Positions 53,097 to 62,037 of a stretch of 64,000 nt of DNA are shown here, piece after piece; position 1 is the stretch's first letter, and the number at the start of each line of letters is the position of its first letter. Under the pieces are notes generated by a model. The model made no database searches. It had not been told where the DNA came from and saw only the letters and a list, made by a program, of their open reading frames with translations. The translations under genes were made by a program, and so were the position numbers. The DNA comes from Parvicella sp964387945 (GTDB taxonomy: Bacteria; Bacteroidota; Bacteroidia; Flavobacteriales_D; Parvicellaceae). The stretch covers positions 1 to 64,000 of the forward strand of contig CAYLYX010000005.1 of the NCBI GenBank assembly GCA_964387945.1. Reading direction: 5' to 3'.

Positions 53097-54170
53097 ATGC
53101 AGATTATTAGCGACAGCATAAAGATTCTTATTTTCCTTTTCGCATTGGGTATTCAAAACAATAGTTCTGCCCAAAGTCAATTTGGAAAGTACATTGATGT
53201 AAACGCTGCTTATGGAGCATTTGTGCCACACAAACAAGCCGTGAGACACCTTCAAAAAGGTCCTTCTATTGTGGGAGAGATTGCTTACACGATTCGAACA
53301 GACGGGTCTGACTTTCATCACAAGCCTTATCGCCTTCCTTATTACAGTTTTGTCTTTGGAGTTGCTGATGGTGGTAACAGAGACCTCATTGGGATGCAAG
53401 CCTATTTGACAACTTTCGGTGCACTGCCCCTGCATAGACATGACAATCCTTTGATCATAAAACTTGGAATGGGTATTGGTTATGTTGAAGGTATTTACAA
53501 CAAGTTTACTAATCCTAAACAAAATGCCATTGGAAGCCATCTCAACGTAAACATGCAGTTAAGACTCGAAAAAAACTTTCGTTTGGCACAGGGTGGCGGA
53601 GCTAATCTTGGGATTGGAATCAGTCATTACTCCAATGCGAGTTTCAAAACGCCTAATTTAGGCTTAAACTATGTCCATGTTTACCTGGGGAAACGCTTTA
53701 CGCTCCAAAAGCATGAGCCCATGCCGGATTCGATTCCAGTAATCTCTATTCTACCCTACACGCCCAGAAAAATTGAGTTTGAATTTCATGGTGGTTTAAA
53801 AGGAAGCTCTCCCGCTTTTGGCAGAAAATATCTTATTCTTAAAGGATCAGGACATTACACCAAACAATTCAGCATTAAGCATGCTTGGTCAAATGGATTG
53901 GATTTATACTACAATGAAGAACTGGCAAATGAAGAAGGAAAACCCATTCAAATCGGCATCAGTTCGATTTACATTCTAAACTTTGATGAAATTAAACTAG
54001 GAGCCGGAATAGGAGCTTATGTTTATGGCAAACCTGAAATCTCCAAGGGATTTTATAGTTCAGTGTTCTTTCAGTACTTTTTTAACAACCGGTGGTTTGC
54101 AAAAATCAACATGAGGACGCATCAGACCGTTGCTGACTTCTTTACGCTAGGTGTTGGATATGCCCTATGA
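53097..54170 (+). CDS. Acyloxyacyl hydrolase / PagL-like lipid A deacylase
   Basis: 357 residues, signal peptide 1-25. The barrel-like sequence contains GISHYSNASF, where His177 and Ser179 (H-x-S-N) match the catalytic motif of PagL, which removes the 3-O-linked acyl chain of lipid A in the outer membrane. Bacteroidota proteins of this group are about twice the length of PagL; the second half (about 215-357, RKIEFEFHGGLKGSSPAFG) adds a further beta-rich part. It overlaps the next gene by four bases. Confidence 0.85.
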   Translation: MQIISDSIKILIFLFALGIQNNSSAQSQFGKYIDVNAAYGAFVPHKQAVRHLQKGPSIVGEIAYTIRTDGSDFHHKPYRLPYYSFVFGVADGGNRDLIGMQAYLTTFGALPLHRHDNPLIIKLGMGIGYVEGIYNKFTNPKQNAIGSHLNVNMQLRLEKNFRLAQGGGANLGIGISHYSNASFKTPNLGLNYVHVYLGKRFTLQKHEPMPDSIPVISILPYTPRKIEFEFHGGLKGSSPAFGRKYLILKGSGHYTKQFSIKHAWSNGLDLYYNEELANEEGKPIQIGISSIYILNFDEIKLGAGIGAYVYGKPEISKGFYSSVFFQYFFNNRWFAKINMRTHQTVADFFTLGVGYAL

Positions 54171-54886
54171 GAACTCTAATTTCCATACTGCTATTAACAC
54201 TTATTATTGGATGCAAAAAAGGCAATCGTTGCTTTGACCGACCAGGTAATCGTGAAACAATAGTTAAACCATTCACTTCAAACATCAGCGTAATCCATCT
54301 GATGGACGACATTCATTATCAACTGATTAACGACTCTTTAAATGAACTTGAAATCGTTGGTGGAAGCAACATGATCCAGAACGTACTTTTAGAGGAGAAC
54401 AACCACGAAATGACCCTTTCGAATGAAAACAAATGTCTCTTTGCGAGTAATAATGATGACATCACGGTAACTATTCATTATTCGCAACTCGAAGGGTTAT
54501 ACTTTTCTGGTTACGGAGATATCACATCGTTAGATACGATCAAACAAAACCTAAAGATTCAGGGGCAAGATTGCTTTTCAACGATCAACCTTTTGGCCAA
54601 TACCGACTCCTTATACATCGCACTTGAGGGATCACCTCAATTAACGCTATCTGGGGCTGGCAACTACTTTTACGCTTACATTGTAGGAAGTGGAAACTAT
54701 CACTGTGAAGAGTTCTACACTCAACATTGCCACGGGCATAATCGTGGAGCTGGAGACATTCACTTGCGAGCAGACGACTCTTATATCGTGGAATTGAGGG
54801 CTAGTGGAGATATTTACTTGCACGACACCATCAATACTTCACGATTTTACACCATCACGGGTTCTGGTTCAATTGTTTACCCGTAA
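54167..54886 (+). CDS. GIN-domain (DUF2807) lipoprotein
   Basis: 239 residues. A lipobox with Cys16 (LLTLIIGCKKGN) follows a short signal. The rest is a beta-helix-like GIN domain: repeated G-x-G-x-(I/L)-x-(L/F) turns such as LYFSGYGDITSL, LEGSPQLTLSGAGNYF, IVGSGNYHC, RASGDIYLHD and ITGSGSIVYP. Such proteins are frequent in Bacteroidota, with no proven role, often beside outer-membrane genes. ATGA overlap with the deacylase gene suggests one operon. Confidence 0.8.
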   Translation: MRTLISILLLTLIIGCKKGNRCFDRPGNRETIVKPFTSNISVIHLMDDIHYQLINDSLNELEIVGGSNMIQNVLLEENNHEMTLSNENKCLFASNNDDITVTIHYSQLEGLYFSGYGDITSLDTIKQNLKIQGQDCFSTINLLANTDSLYIALEGSPQLTLSGAGNYFYAYIVGSGNYHCEEFYTQHCHGHNRGAGDIHLRADDSYIVELRASGDIYLHDTINTSRFYTITGSGSIVYP

Positions 54887-54944
54887 ACCTTAAGTATTCA
54901 ATCCAAGAATAGGATTTTCCACACGCAACAATTATCTTCGCTAT

Positions 54945-55472
54945 GTGAAACAGTTTCTGAGTTGGACCATATTAATTCTCTTTTTAGCCAATATTGGAGG
55001 GTTCTTTTATGTCTTCAAAATTCAAGAATATGCGATCAAGAAAGAAATCAAGACCAAAATCAAAGAGGGTGTTCCAAAAGACGAACTGCATACGTTTGTA
55101 TTGACCGAATCCAATAAAGATCATTTTGAATGGAAGCACAGTAAAGAGTTCAAATACCATGGAATGATGTACGATGTGGTGTACAGGTCGGAAAATGCAG
55201 ACGGTTCAATCACGCTTGAATGTGTCTCTGATATTCAGGAAACACTTCTTTTTGAAAAACTAGACAGTTACCTAGCACAGCGAATTGTTCACCAGAACAA
55301 TGGAAAACACCCTTTGGTAGAGTTCCATATCTTTCTAAGTCATCTTTACTGTCCAACGTCAGAAGTTAAAAATTTAAGTACGGAACTGGCTGTTGCTGAA
55401 ATCTCTACAGAACGTATTTCTTTTTATAATGACCCATGGATCCATGGTATCTATACACCTCCTCAAGGATAG
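54945..55472 (+). CDS. Uncharacterised protein with one N-terminal membrane segment
   Basis: 175 residues from GTG 54945 (ATG at 54943 hits an immediate stop in another frame). A single hydrophobic segment at about 4-24 (FLSWTILILFLANIGGFFYVF) anchors a small basic/charged domain (EYAIKKEIKTKIKEGV) and a YDVVYRSENADGSITLECVSDI strand pair. No family recognised. TATCTTCG at 54933-54940, one mismatch to TAnnTTTG, ends four bases before the start. The end of the gene leads into a 10-bp inverted repeat. Confidence 0.65.
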   Translation: MKQFLSWTILILFLANIGGFFYVFKIQEYAIKKEIKTKIKEGVPKDELHTFVLTESNKDHFEWKHSKEFKYHGMMYDVVYRSENADGSITLECVSDIQETLLFEKLDSYLAQRIVHQNNGKHPLVEFHIFLSHLYCPTSEVKNLSTELAVAEISTERISFYNDPWIHGIYTPPQG

Positions 55473-55509
55473 GTTTTTACATTCTACACCCCTTTTTAAG
55501 TAAAAACCT
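55471..55509. repeat. 10-bp inverted repeat between the small membrane protein and the TonB receptor
   Basis: AGGTTTTTAC (55471-55480) and GTAAAAACCT (55500-55509) are perfect inverted arms with 19 bases between. The first arm includes the last two bases of the preceding stop codon, and the second is 12 bases before the receptor ATG. No T tract follows, so a standard terminator is unlikely. Confidence 0.5.
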
Positions 55510-55521
55510 AATCAATAAAAT

Positions 55522-57924
55522 ATGAAAACAACATTTATTGGGTTGGGGATACTTACGTTGATCTGTGTCAATTCTTTTGCGCAGCAGATCACCATCGTTG
55601 ATATCATTACTGAAGAACCGATAAGCAACGTACACATAAGTAGCTCAACCGACAAGTATATCGTTTCTAACGAAGATGGAGTGGCTGATATTTCTACATT
55701 ACTCGATCAGGACTCGGTCTATTTTAAACATGCTGGGTATCACCAGTTGGCACTAACGCCAAAAGCGATCAAGAAAATGAACTATCACGTTGAAATGACC
55801 GTTAGTTCATTGCCACTAGGAGAATTGGTAGTAGCCACCAACCGCTGGAAGGTTCAATCAGAAACCAGCCCGCAAAAAGTGACTACGATTAAGCCCGCTG
55901 AGGTAAAACTTCAAAATCCGCAGACTGCTGCCGACCTTCTTGCTGTTTCTGGTAAAGTATATATCCAGAAGAGTCAACAAGGAGGTGGAAGTCCAATGAT
56001 TCGAGGATTTGCCACCAACCGACTACTCTACTCGATAGACGGGGTAAGAATGAATACAGCCATCTTTAGAGGCGGAAATATTCAAAATGTCATCTCCTTG
56101 GATCCCTACGCTATCAGAAATACAGAAATTATTTTTGGTCCCGGGAGCGTTATTTATGGAAGTGACGCCATTGGCGGTGTGATGAGTTTCACTACACTAG
56201 AACCCGTTTTATCTACCAATGACTCTTTATTGGTAAAAGGAACAGTAGCTGGGAGGTACTCTACAGCCAATCAAGAACAATCAAAACATCTGGATGTAAG
56301 TCTGGGGTGGAAAAAATGGGGACTTGCCACCAGCATTTCTCATGTAAAGTATGGCGATCTGGTCATGGGCTCAGACGGTCTTGACGACTACGAGAAACCC
56401 TACAATGTAGAACGTGTAAATGATTCTGACATTGTAGTCCAAAATGACAATGAAAACCTACAGTCGCCATCTGGATACGATCAACTGAATATCATGCAAA
56501 AAATCAAATTCAAACCTTCAAACAAACTAGAGTTTGACTATGGTTTTCACTATTCAGCAACATCTGCTTACGGAAGGTATGATCGTCATTTGAGGTTGAG
56601 AAATGGTCTTCCTCGCTATGGAGATTGGTATTATGGCCCGCAAAAATGGATGATGAATCATCTCGAGATGAAATACAGTTCTCCGACAAAATTATTTGAT
56701 GACGTTAAGCTCAACGTAGCTTATCAAACCTTTGAAGAAAGTAGACATAGCAGAAACCTTAACGATGACATTCGAGAAGATCGCTATGAAGAGGTGGACG
56801 CTGCTTCAATTAACCTCGATTATATCAAGAACATTGATAGCGTTCATTTAATTACCTATGGGTTTGAATACGTCAACAACAACGTTTCAAGTATTGGAAA
56901 GGATCATAACGTTATTGATGGCTCAGAAACTGACGGTCCTGCAAGATATCCCAATGCTGTTTGGCAGTCCTATGCGATTTTCATTACAGATCAGATAACG
57001 CTTTCAGACAAAGTTGATCTTTCGCTCGGTGCGAGGTACAATCATTTCAGCATGAATGCTACGTTTGATATTACCTTTTACCCCTTCCCTTTTTCAAAGG
57101 CATCTTTTAACAACGGAGCTTTAACGGGCAGCGCAGGTGTAGTGGTAAAAATTGGAAAGAACACTTTGCTTACGAGCAATGTATCTACAGCCTTTAGATC
57201 TCCTAACGTGGATGACATGGGTAAAGTTTTTGACTCAGAACCAGGAGCAGTAGTCGTTCCCAATCCTGACTTAGATGCCGAATATGCTTACAACGCTGAT
57301 TTAGGTTTTGCTTCTGTAATTGGGAAAAGCTTCAAGGTTGATGGTGCAGTTTACTATACGTACTTACAAAATGCGCTAGTAAGAAGAGATTATACACTCA
57401 ATGGTGAAGATAGTATCATTTACGATGGAGTAATGAGTAAAGTTCAAGCCATTCAAAATGCTGCTTATGCGAATGTCTATGGTGCACAGTTTGGATTTAC
57501 ATTCAATTTTGCCAAGTCTTTTTATGTAAGCGGAGACGTTAACTATCAGTTGGGAATTGAAGTAACAGATTATGGAGAAGAAAGTACTTCCCGACACACT
57601 GCTCCGATGTTTGGCAATCTAAAATTGGGCTACCGATACAAACATTGGAATGTACAGGCATACGGGATATACAACGGAGCTGTAACCGCTGAAGATATGC
57701 CGATATCAGAACAAGGAAAAACAGAAATTTATACCTTAAATGATGAGGGCGATGCCTATTCTCCTGAATGGTATACCCTGAATCTCAAGGCTTCTTATCA
57801 ATTTCGTTTTATTCATGTGTCTGCTGGCGTAGAAAACATACTAGACAAAAGGTACAAGCCTTACAGTTCTGGAATTGCTGCTCCCGGACGGAATTTCATC
57901 ATCGGACTACGGCTAAGCATTTAG
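55522..57924 (+). CDS. TonB-dependent receptor (heme/hemoglobin-type signature)
   Basis: 800 residues with a signal peptide (1-20) and an N-terminal carboxypeptidase-like segment (EEPISNVHISSSTDKYIVSNEDG), as in SusC-type proteins. The plug domain (about 112-225, MIRGFATNRLLYSIDGVRMN) and a 22-strand-type barrel follow, ending in SAGVENILDKRYKPYSSGIAAPGRNFIIGLRLSI. The barrel has FRSPNVDDMG ... NPDLDAEYA, close to the FRAP/NPNL pair found in heme/hemoglobin receptors, but the substrate cannot be fixed by sequence alone. Located in the outer membrane and powered by TonB; no TonB/ExbBD genes or SusD-like partner are in the window. Confidence 0.93.
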   Translation: MKTTFIGLGILTLICVNSFAQQITIVDIITEEPISNVHISSSTDKYIVSNEDGVADISTLLDQDSVYFKHAGYHQLALTPKAIKKMNYHVEMTVSSLPLGELVVATNRWKVQSETSPQKVTTIKPAEVKLQNPQTAADLLAVSGKVYIQKSQQGGGSPMIRGFATNRLLYSIDGVRMNTAIFRGGNIQNVISLDPYAIRNTEIIFGPGSVIYGSDAIGGVMSFTTLEPVLSTNDSLLVKGTVAGRYSTANQEQSKHLDVSLGWKKWGLATSISHVKYGDLVMGSDGLDDYEKPYNVERVNDSDIVVQNDNENLQSPSGYDQLNIMQKIKFKPSNKLEFDYGFHYSATSAYGRYDRHLRLRNGLPRYGDWYYGPQKWMMNHLEMKYSSPTKLFDDVKLNVAYQTFEESRHSRNLNDDIREDRYEEVDAASINLDYIKNIDSVHLITYGFEYVNNNVSSIGKDHNVIDGSETDGPARYPNAVWQSYAIFITDQITLSDKVDLSLGARYNHFSMNATFDITFYPFPFSKASFNNGALTGSAGVVVKIGKNTLLTSNVSTAFRSPNVDDMGKVFDSEPGAVVVPNPDLDAEYAYNADLGFASVIGKSFKVDGAVYYTYLQNALVRRDYTLNGEDSIIYDGVMSKVQAIQNAAYANVYGAQFGFTFNFAKSFYVSGDVNYQLGIEVTDYGEESTSRHTAPMFGNLKLGYRYKHWNVQAYGIYNGAVTAEDMPISEQGKTEIYTLNDEGDAYSPEWYTLNLKASYQFRFIHVSAGVENILDKRYKPYSSGIAAPGRNFIIGLRLSI

Positions 57925-57950
57925 TCAACAACCGATTAACAAAACTATAC

Positions 57951-58029
57951 GACCATACCATAAGTAATGGTTACTCTTGCTACATCCAACTTTTGAAACG
58001 GGTGTAGACATGACTATTATCGTATGGTC
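57951..58029 (+). promoter_or_regulatory. Nested hairpin in the leader of the M43 protease gene
   Basis: GACCATAC (57951-57958) pairs with GTATGGTC (58022-58029) as an outer 8-bp stem. Inside, CTACATCC (57980-57987) pairs with GGGTGTAG (58000-58007), one G-U, with a 12-base loop. A competing small hairpin ACCAT/ATGGT (57957-57971) is possible. It lies 18 bases before ATG 58048; function unknown. Confidence 0.4.
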
Positions 58030-58047
58030 AAACCAAAATAACTTATT

Positions 58048-60192
58048 ATGCAAACACAATACACTAAAGTGATAGGAGTGGCAGCTATTTGTCTGCTGTT
58101 CTTAACCAACCTTGCCCAGGAAACCAACACATTTTCTTGTGGGCAGTTAACACCTGATAGTCGCTTTGTCGATCAGGACGATTACTTAAAAAATCGAGCG
58201 GAAGAAATAGCTTTGATAAAACAAGGGGTTCAGCAAAAAGCTGGAAATGATTCCATATTTATCATTCCAGTCGTATTTCACATCCTACATGAATACGGGC
58301 CAGAAAATATCTCTGACGCTCAAATTCAGGATCAAATGAGCATACTAAATACCGATTATAAAAAGCTCAACGCAGACACAGCTTCTGTTGTACCTGCTTT
58401 CAGCTCACTTATTGGTAACCCTAGACTGGAATTTCGATTAGCAACCCTTGATCCTCAAGGAAATTGCACGAATGGAATAGACAGAATCTACACGCAAGAA
58501 ACCAACATTGGTGATGATGGAGCGAAGATGCACAATTGGCCTCGATCAAAATACCTGAACATTTGGGTGGTCAAAGACATTGAAAACGGAGTGGCTGGAT
58601 ATGCTTACTACCCTTCTGCTACGATCTCAGGTTTTGGTGCTTACATCGATGGTGTTATTATTCGCCATGACTATATTGGGAGTATCGGCACTAGTACCGT
58701 AGGACGCTCTCGTGCATTGACACATGAGGTGGGGCATTATTTATCGCTTCCACACGTTTGGGGAGACAATAACAATCCTGGTGTAGCATGCGGTGATGAT
58801 GGTTTTCAAGACACGCCTGTTTCTAAAGGTTGGAATCACTGTCCTACGGGAGCAACAGATATTTGTAACCCAGGCATTGAAGAAAACTATCAAAACTTCA
58901 TGGAGTATTCTTACTGTTCATCCATGTTTACCATGGATCAGACTGCAGCCATGCGAACCATTCTGCACCTTCCTACAGCATTGAGAAATAACCTCTGGAC
59001 GGAAAACAACCTGCTAGCAACTGGAGTTTCCGATGCTTCCGTTCCGATGGACTGTGCTCCCGTTGCGGACTTTTTCCCAGAGGATGATCATTTGTGCTAT
59101 GGAGAAACGATAACGCTTTACGACAACTCTTTTAACGGTACGGCAACTTCATGGAGTTGGGAAATTGAAGGAGGATCACCGTCTACCAGTACAGATCAAA
59201 ATCCTGTGGTAACATTTAATGAGAGCGGGTGGCACCAAGTCTCTCTAACGGTTAGCAATGCTGAAGGAACCGATAGTAAAACCATCACGAAATCCATATT
59301 TGTTGAAAATGACTTTAGCGAAATTTCAGGTATTTATATGGATGATTTGGAATCTTATGGTTCAGGAAATATCTATGATTTTTACCCAAGTGCAGATAAC
59401 GCTGAAGAGAATACGGATTTGGCTTTTGTCGTATTGAGTGGAGGAACAGTAAACGTTGCAGAATGGCAACTAACAGATGACTTTGGTTTTTCTGGAAGTC
59501 AGTCATTAATGCTTAATGCCTATCAAACGAATGGTGGAATGAAGGATTATTTCCTAACCCCGTCCTATGATCTTTCTCTTGTCAACGGAGGATTCTTTAC
59601 GTTCAAATTTGCCACGGCAGCTTCTACTTCTGATTTGGAAGAAATGACAGAAACCATTAAAGTTTACAGTTCGACTAATTGTGGAGACAGTTGGGTTCAA
59701 AGACTTACGATCGAAGGAATAGAACTCATGACAGGAGGACAAGCAGGGGGAGCGTTTTACCCGAGTTCAGATCAATGGGGGGTTGCCAGCATTCCGATTA
59801 GTGGAAGCCTTATGGCAGACCATGTACGATTCAAGGTGGAGTTTACTTCAGGAGACTACTCCAACAACGTATTCATCGATGACATTGCCATCGAAGGAAC
59901 AGTTGGAATTAGTTCAAATGAAGCACCTCGCGTTTCGCTGTACCCTAATCCTGCAGGTAGCTTGGCGGATGTCAAATTAGAAATACAGGCTACTTCAGCT
60001 GAATCGTTGACGTTGGAAATTGTAGATATCACAGGCAAGGTGGTGCTTAAAGAACCAATTGGTGTGGAGAAAGGAATGCAAGTCATTCAGCTTAGTGATT
60101 ACGCTACAACAGAACTTTCTAAAGGAATTTATTTGATCTCTATGAGGTCAGGTGAATCAAGCCTTATCCATCAAAAACTGGTGGTGAGGTAG
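58048..60192 (+). CDS. Secreted M43 (pappalysin-like) zinc metalloprotease with PKD domain and T9SS tail
   Basis: 714 residues, signal peptide 1-22. The catalytic domain (about 45-335) has HEVGHYLSLPH with zinc ligands His226, His230, His236 and base Glu227, and the Met-turn NFMEYSYCSSMFTMDQ. A PKD domain (about 340-425, WSWEIEGG ... VTFNESGWHQVSLTVSN) follows, then a MAM-like beta segment with a C-x-DSW (CGDSWVQ) motif (about 430-620), and a T9SS type A domain (LYPNPAGSLADVKLEI). Members cut extracellular proteins, with activation by propeptide removal. Downstream of the TonB receptor but with its own leader. Confidence 0.93.
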   Translation: MQTQYTKVIGVAAICLLFLTNLAQETNTFSCGQLTPDSRFVDQDDYLKNRAEEIALIKQGVQQKAGNDSIFIIPVVFHILHEYGPENISDAQIQDQMSILNTDYKKLNADTASVVPAFSSLIGNPRLEFRLATLDPQGNCTNGIDRIYTQETNIGDDGAKMHNWPRSKYLNIWVVKDIENGVAGYAYYPSATISGFGAYIDGVIIRHDYIGSIGTSTVGRSRALTHEVGHYLSLPHVWGDNNNPGVACGDDGFQDTPVSKGWNHCPTGATDICNPGIEENYQNFMEYSYCSSMFTMDQTAAMRTILHLPTALRNNLWTENNLLATGVSDASVPMDCAPVADFFPEDDHLCYGETITLYDNSFNGTATSWSWEIEGGSPSTSTDQNPVVTFNESGWHQVSLTVSNAEGTDSKTITKSIFVENDFSEISGIYMDDLESYGSGNIYDFYPSADNAEENTDLAFVVLSGGTVNVAEWQLTDDFGFSGSQSLMLNAYQTNGGMKDYFLTPSYDLSLVNGGFFTFKFATAASTSDLEEMTETIKVYSSTNCGDSWVQRLTIEGIELMTGGQAGGAFYPSSDQWGVASIPISGSLMADHVRFKVEFTSGDYSNNVFIDDIAIEGTVGISSNEAPRVSLYPNPAGSLADVKLEIQATSAESLTLEIVDITGKVVLKEPIGVEKGMQVIQLSDYATTELSKGIYLISMRSGESSLIHQKLVVR

Positions 60193-60206
60193 TTAATCTT
60201 CGATGG

Positions 60207-60236
60207 AAAGCCCCTGGTTTTAGGGGCTTTTTATTT
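60207..60236 (+). terminator. Terminator of the M43 protease gene
   Basis: A 9-bp stem AAAGCCCCT/AGGGGCTTT with a six-base loop GGTTTT is followed by TTATTTA. It starts 14 bases past the stop. Confidence 0.85.
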
Positions 60237-60335
60237 ACCCCTATCTTTTCAAAACTTGCATTCATCTATTGGTTAGAGAAAATTAACGAATCTTTTATTC
60301 AAGTGAATAAATGATTTTCTACCTTAGCTTTAGAA

Positions 60336-60788
60336 ATGAAGCTTCTTTATTCACATATAACGATGAAGGTTTGCCTCCTACTTATGTTGCTGTGCAGCTT
60401 TGGAAGTCTAGCAGCGAACACTGCTACATTTGGCACTTCTGTTCCTGTTCAATCAGAAAGTTCTACTCTACAACTGAAGGAAGGTGGTGGTGTAACCTCA
60501 TTGCCTCAGACAAATCTTTTTTTAGACGACTGCACTAAAAGTTTACCTTTTAATGCTCCATTTGGTAACGAAGAAAAGGAAGAAAGTGAAGAGGAACTGG
60601 AAGAAGAAGAAATTCGTTTCAAAAGGGTATTACTCAAAACGTATTTCTTAACGCATTTAATCCACTGTCACTCGGTGAAGTTACTTTCTGACTCAGACTC
60701 AAATAGTGAGGAAGTTGCATTTCATGAGTTATCCTTAGATCCGCAAACATCTTGCGACTACATCCTTTTTCAGGTATTTCGACTTTGA
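60336..60788 (+). CDS. Small secreted acidic protein upstream of the RND pump
   Basis: 150 residues. ATG 60336 gives a long n-region; the second ATG, 60363 (MKVCLLLMLLCSFGSLAANTA), gives a textbook signal peptide and is a good alternative start. The mature part has one very acidic run (EEKEESEEELEEEE, about 86-99), a hydrophobic stretch (VLLKTYFLTHLIHC) and three cysteines. No family is recognised. Its position just before the RND adaptor gene suggests a link to the pump, perhaps as a stress-related or metal-binding protein, but this is inference. Confidence 0.6.
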   Translation: MKLLYSHITMKVCLLLMLLCSFGSLAANTATFGTSVPVQSESSTLQLKEGGGVTSLPQTNLFLDDCTKSLPFNAPFGNEEKEESEEELEEEEIRFKRVLLKTYFLTHLIHCHSVKLLSDSDSNSEEVAFHELSLDPQTSCDYILFQVFRL

Positions 60789-60795
60789 TTTCCCC

Positions 60796-60860
60796 ATTCA
60801 GGCTTTTGTCTGAATCCAAACACGTCAAGCTGAGCATACCAATCTCCTTCTGAGAATTGG
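60796..60860 (+). promoter_or_regulatory. Two hairpins in the leader of the RND operon
   Basis: ATTCAGGC/GTCTGAAT (60796-60815, TTTT loop, one G-U) and CCAATCTC/GAGAATTGG (60839-60860, one bulge). Neither is followed by a T run. The leader (60789-60937) otherwise shows no gene. Confidence 0.35.
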
Positions 60861-60937
60861 TTTCAATCGCTCCTTGCTAACGCATATGTGCTTTAGCATC
60901 CACTTTTTCGGGAAACAAAATTTGAAATATTAAAATC

Positions 60938-62017
60938 ATGAAAATACAAGTAATGGTTTGCGCTATGCTGGCTATTTTAAGCTACAGCAGTTGCAAATCC
61001 GAGCATCATACAGAAGAATTGGAGTCCACATTAATTGTTACGAGTCCACTTCAGAAAGACACCCTAACTTCCAAAAAATACGTCTGTCAAATCCATGCGA
61101 TTCAGCACATCGAACTGAGAGCGCTAGATGAAGGTTATCTACAAGATATTTTTGTAGATGAAGGTCAGTTCGTAAAGAAAGGGCAAATCATGTTTAAGCT
61201 AATGCCGCTGCTCTATGAAGCAGAATTAAAGAAGGCTCAAGCCGAAGCTGAATACGCTAAAATAGAATATCAAAACACGAAGTCGCTGGCCGATAAAGAC
61301 ATTGTTTCACAAAATGAACTTGCGCTTACCAAAGCCAAGTTAGACAAAGCTCTAGCAGAACTAAACCTTGCAGAGGTCTATATGGGCTTCACGGAGATTA
61401 AAGCTCCTTTTGACGGAATCATGGACAAGTTTTATGCCCGACAAGGTAGTTTGCTAGAGGAAGGGGAAATACTTACTGTCCTCTCAGACAATAGTCAGAT
61501 ATGGGTCTACTTTAATGTGCCCGAGGCAGAATACCTCGACTTTATGATGAATGCTAAAAAAGATAGTGCTATAAGCGTGAAACTAGAAATGGCTAATCAT
61601 CAATTTTTTCCTCATGAAGGACATCTTGAAACCATCGAAGCAGACTTCAACAACGAAACGGGAAATATTGCTTTTCGTGCGGTATTTCCCAACCCCAATA
61701 GTTTGCTGAGACATGGTGAAACCGGAAACATCTACATGGATGTACCTCTCAAAGATGCTATCATTATTCCTCAAAAAGCGAGTTTTGAAATTCTGGAAAA
61801 GAAATATGTCTTCACCGTTGATGATGAAAACATCGTACATCAAACCGAACTCAATATCATAGGGGAAATGCCTAATGTATTTATCGTAAAGGGGTTGAAA
61901 CCGACAGACAAGATATTGCTAGAGGGTATCCGAAAAGTTACGGATGGTGAGTCAATCAATTACGATTTTACTCCACCACAGGAAGTGATGTCTCATCTGG
62001 ATGTCTACGCAGAGTAA
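60938..62017 (+). CDS. RND efflux periplasmic adaptor lipoprotein
   Basis: 359 residues. A lipobox at Cys19 (SYSSCKSEH) anchors it to the inner membrane. It has the AcrA/MexA layout: first beta segment and lipoyl half (about 55-80, EGYLQDIFVDEGQFVKKGQIMFKL), a hairpin (about 85-140, AELKKAQAEAEYAKIEYQNTKSLADKDIVSQNELALTKAKLDKA), second lipoyl half with IKAPFDGIMDKF, then beta-barrel and membrane-proximal domains. It bridges the inner-membrane pump to a TolC-like outer-membrane channel; the pump gene starts 20 bases downstream. No TolC gene is in the window. Confidence 0.94.
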   Translation: MKIQVMVCAMLAILSYSSCKSEHHTEELESTLIVTSPLQKDTLTSKKYVCQIHAIQHIELRALDEGYLQDIFVDEGQFVKKGQIMFKLMPLLYEAELKKAQAEAEYAKIEYQNTKSLADKDIVSQNELALTKAKLDKALAELNLAEVYMGFTEIKAPFDGIMDKFYARQGSLLEEGEILTVLSDNSQIWVYFNVPEAEYLDFMMNAKKDSAISVKLEMANHQFFPHEGHLETIEADFNNETGNIAFRAVFPNPNSLLRHGETGNIYMDVPLKDAIIIPQKASFEILEKKYVFTVDDENIVHQTELNIIGEMPNVFIVKGLKPTDKILLEGIRKVTDGESINYDFTPPQEVMSHLDVYAE

Positions 62018-62037
62018 TTAATCAAAAACGACAAAAC

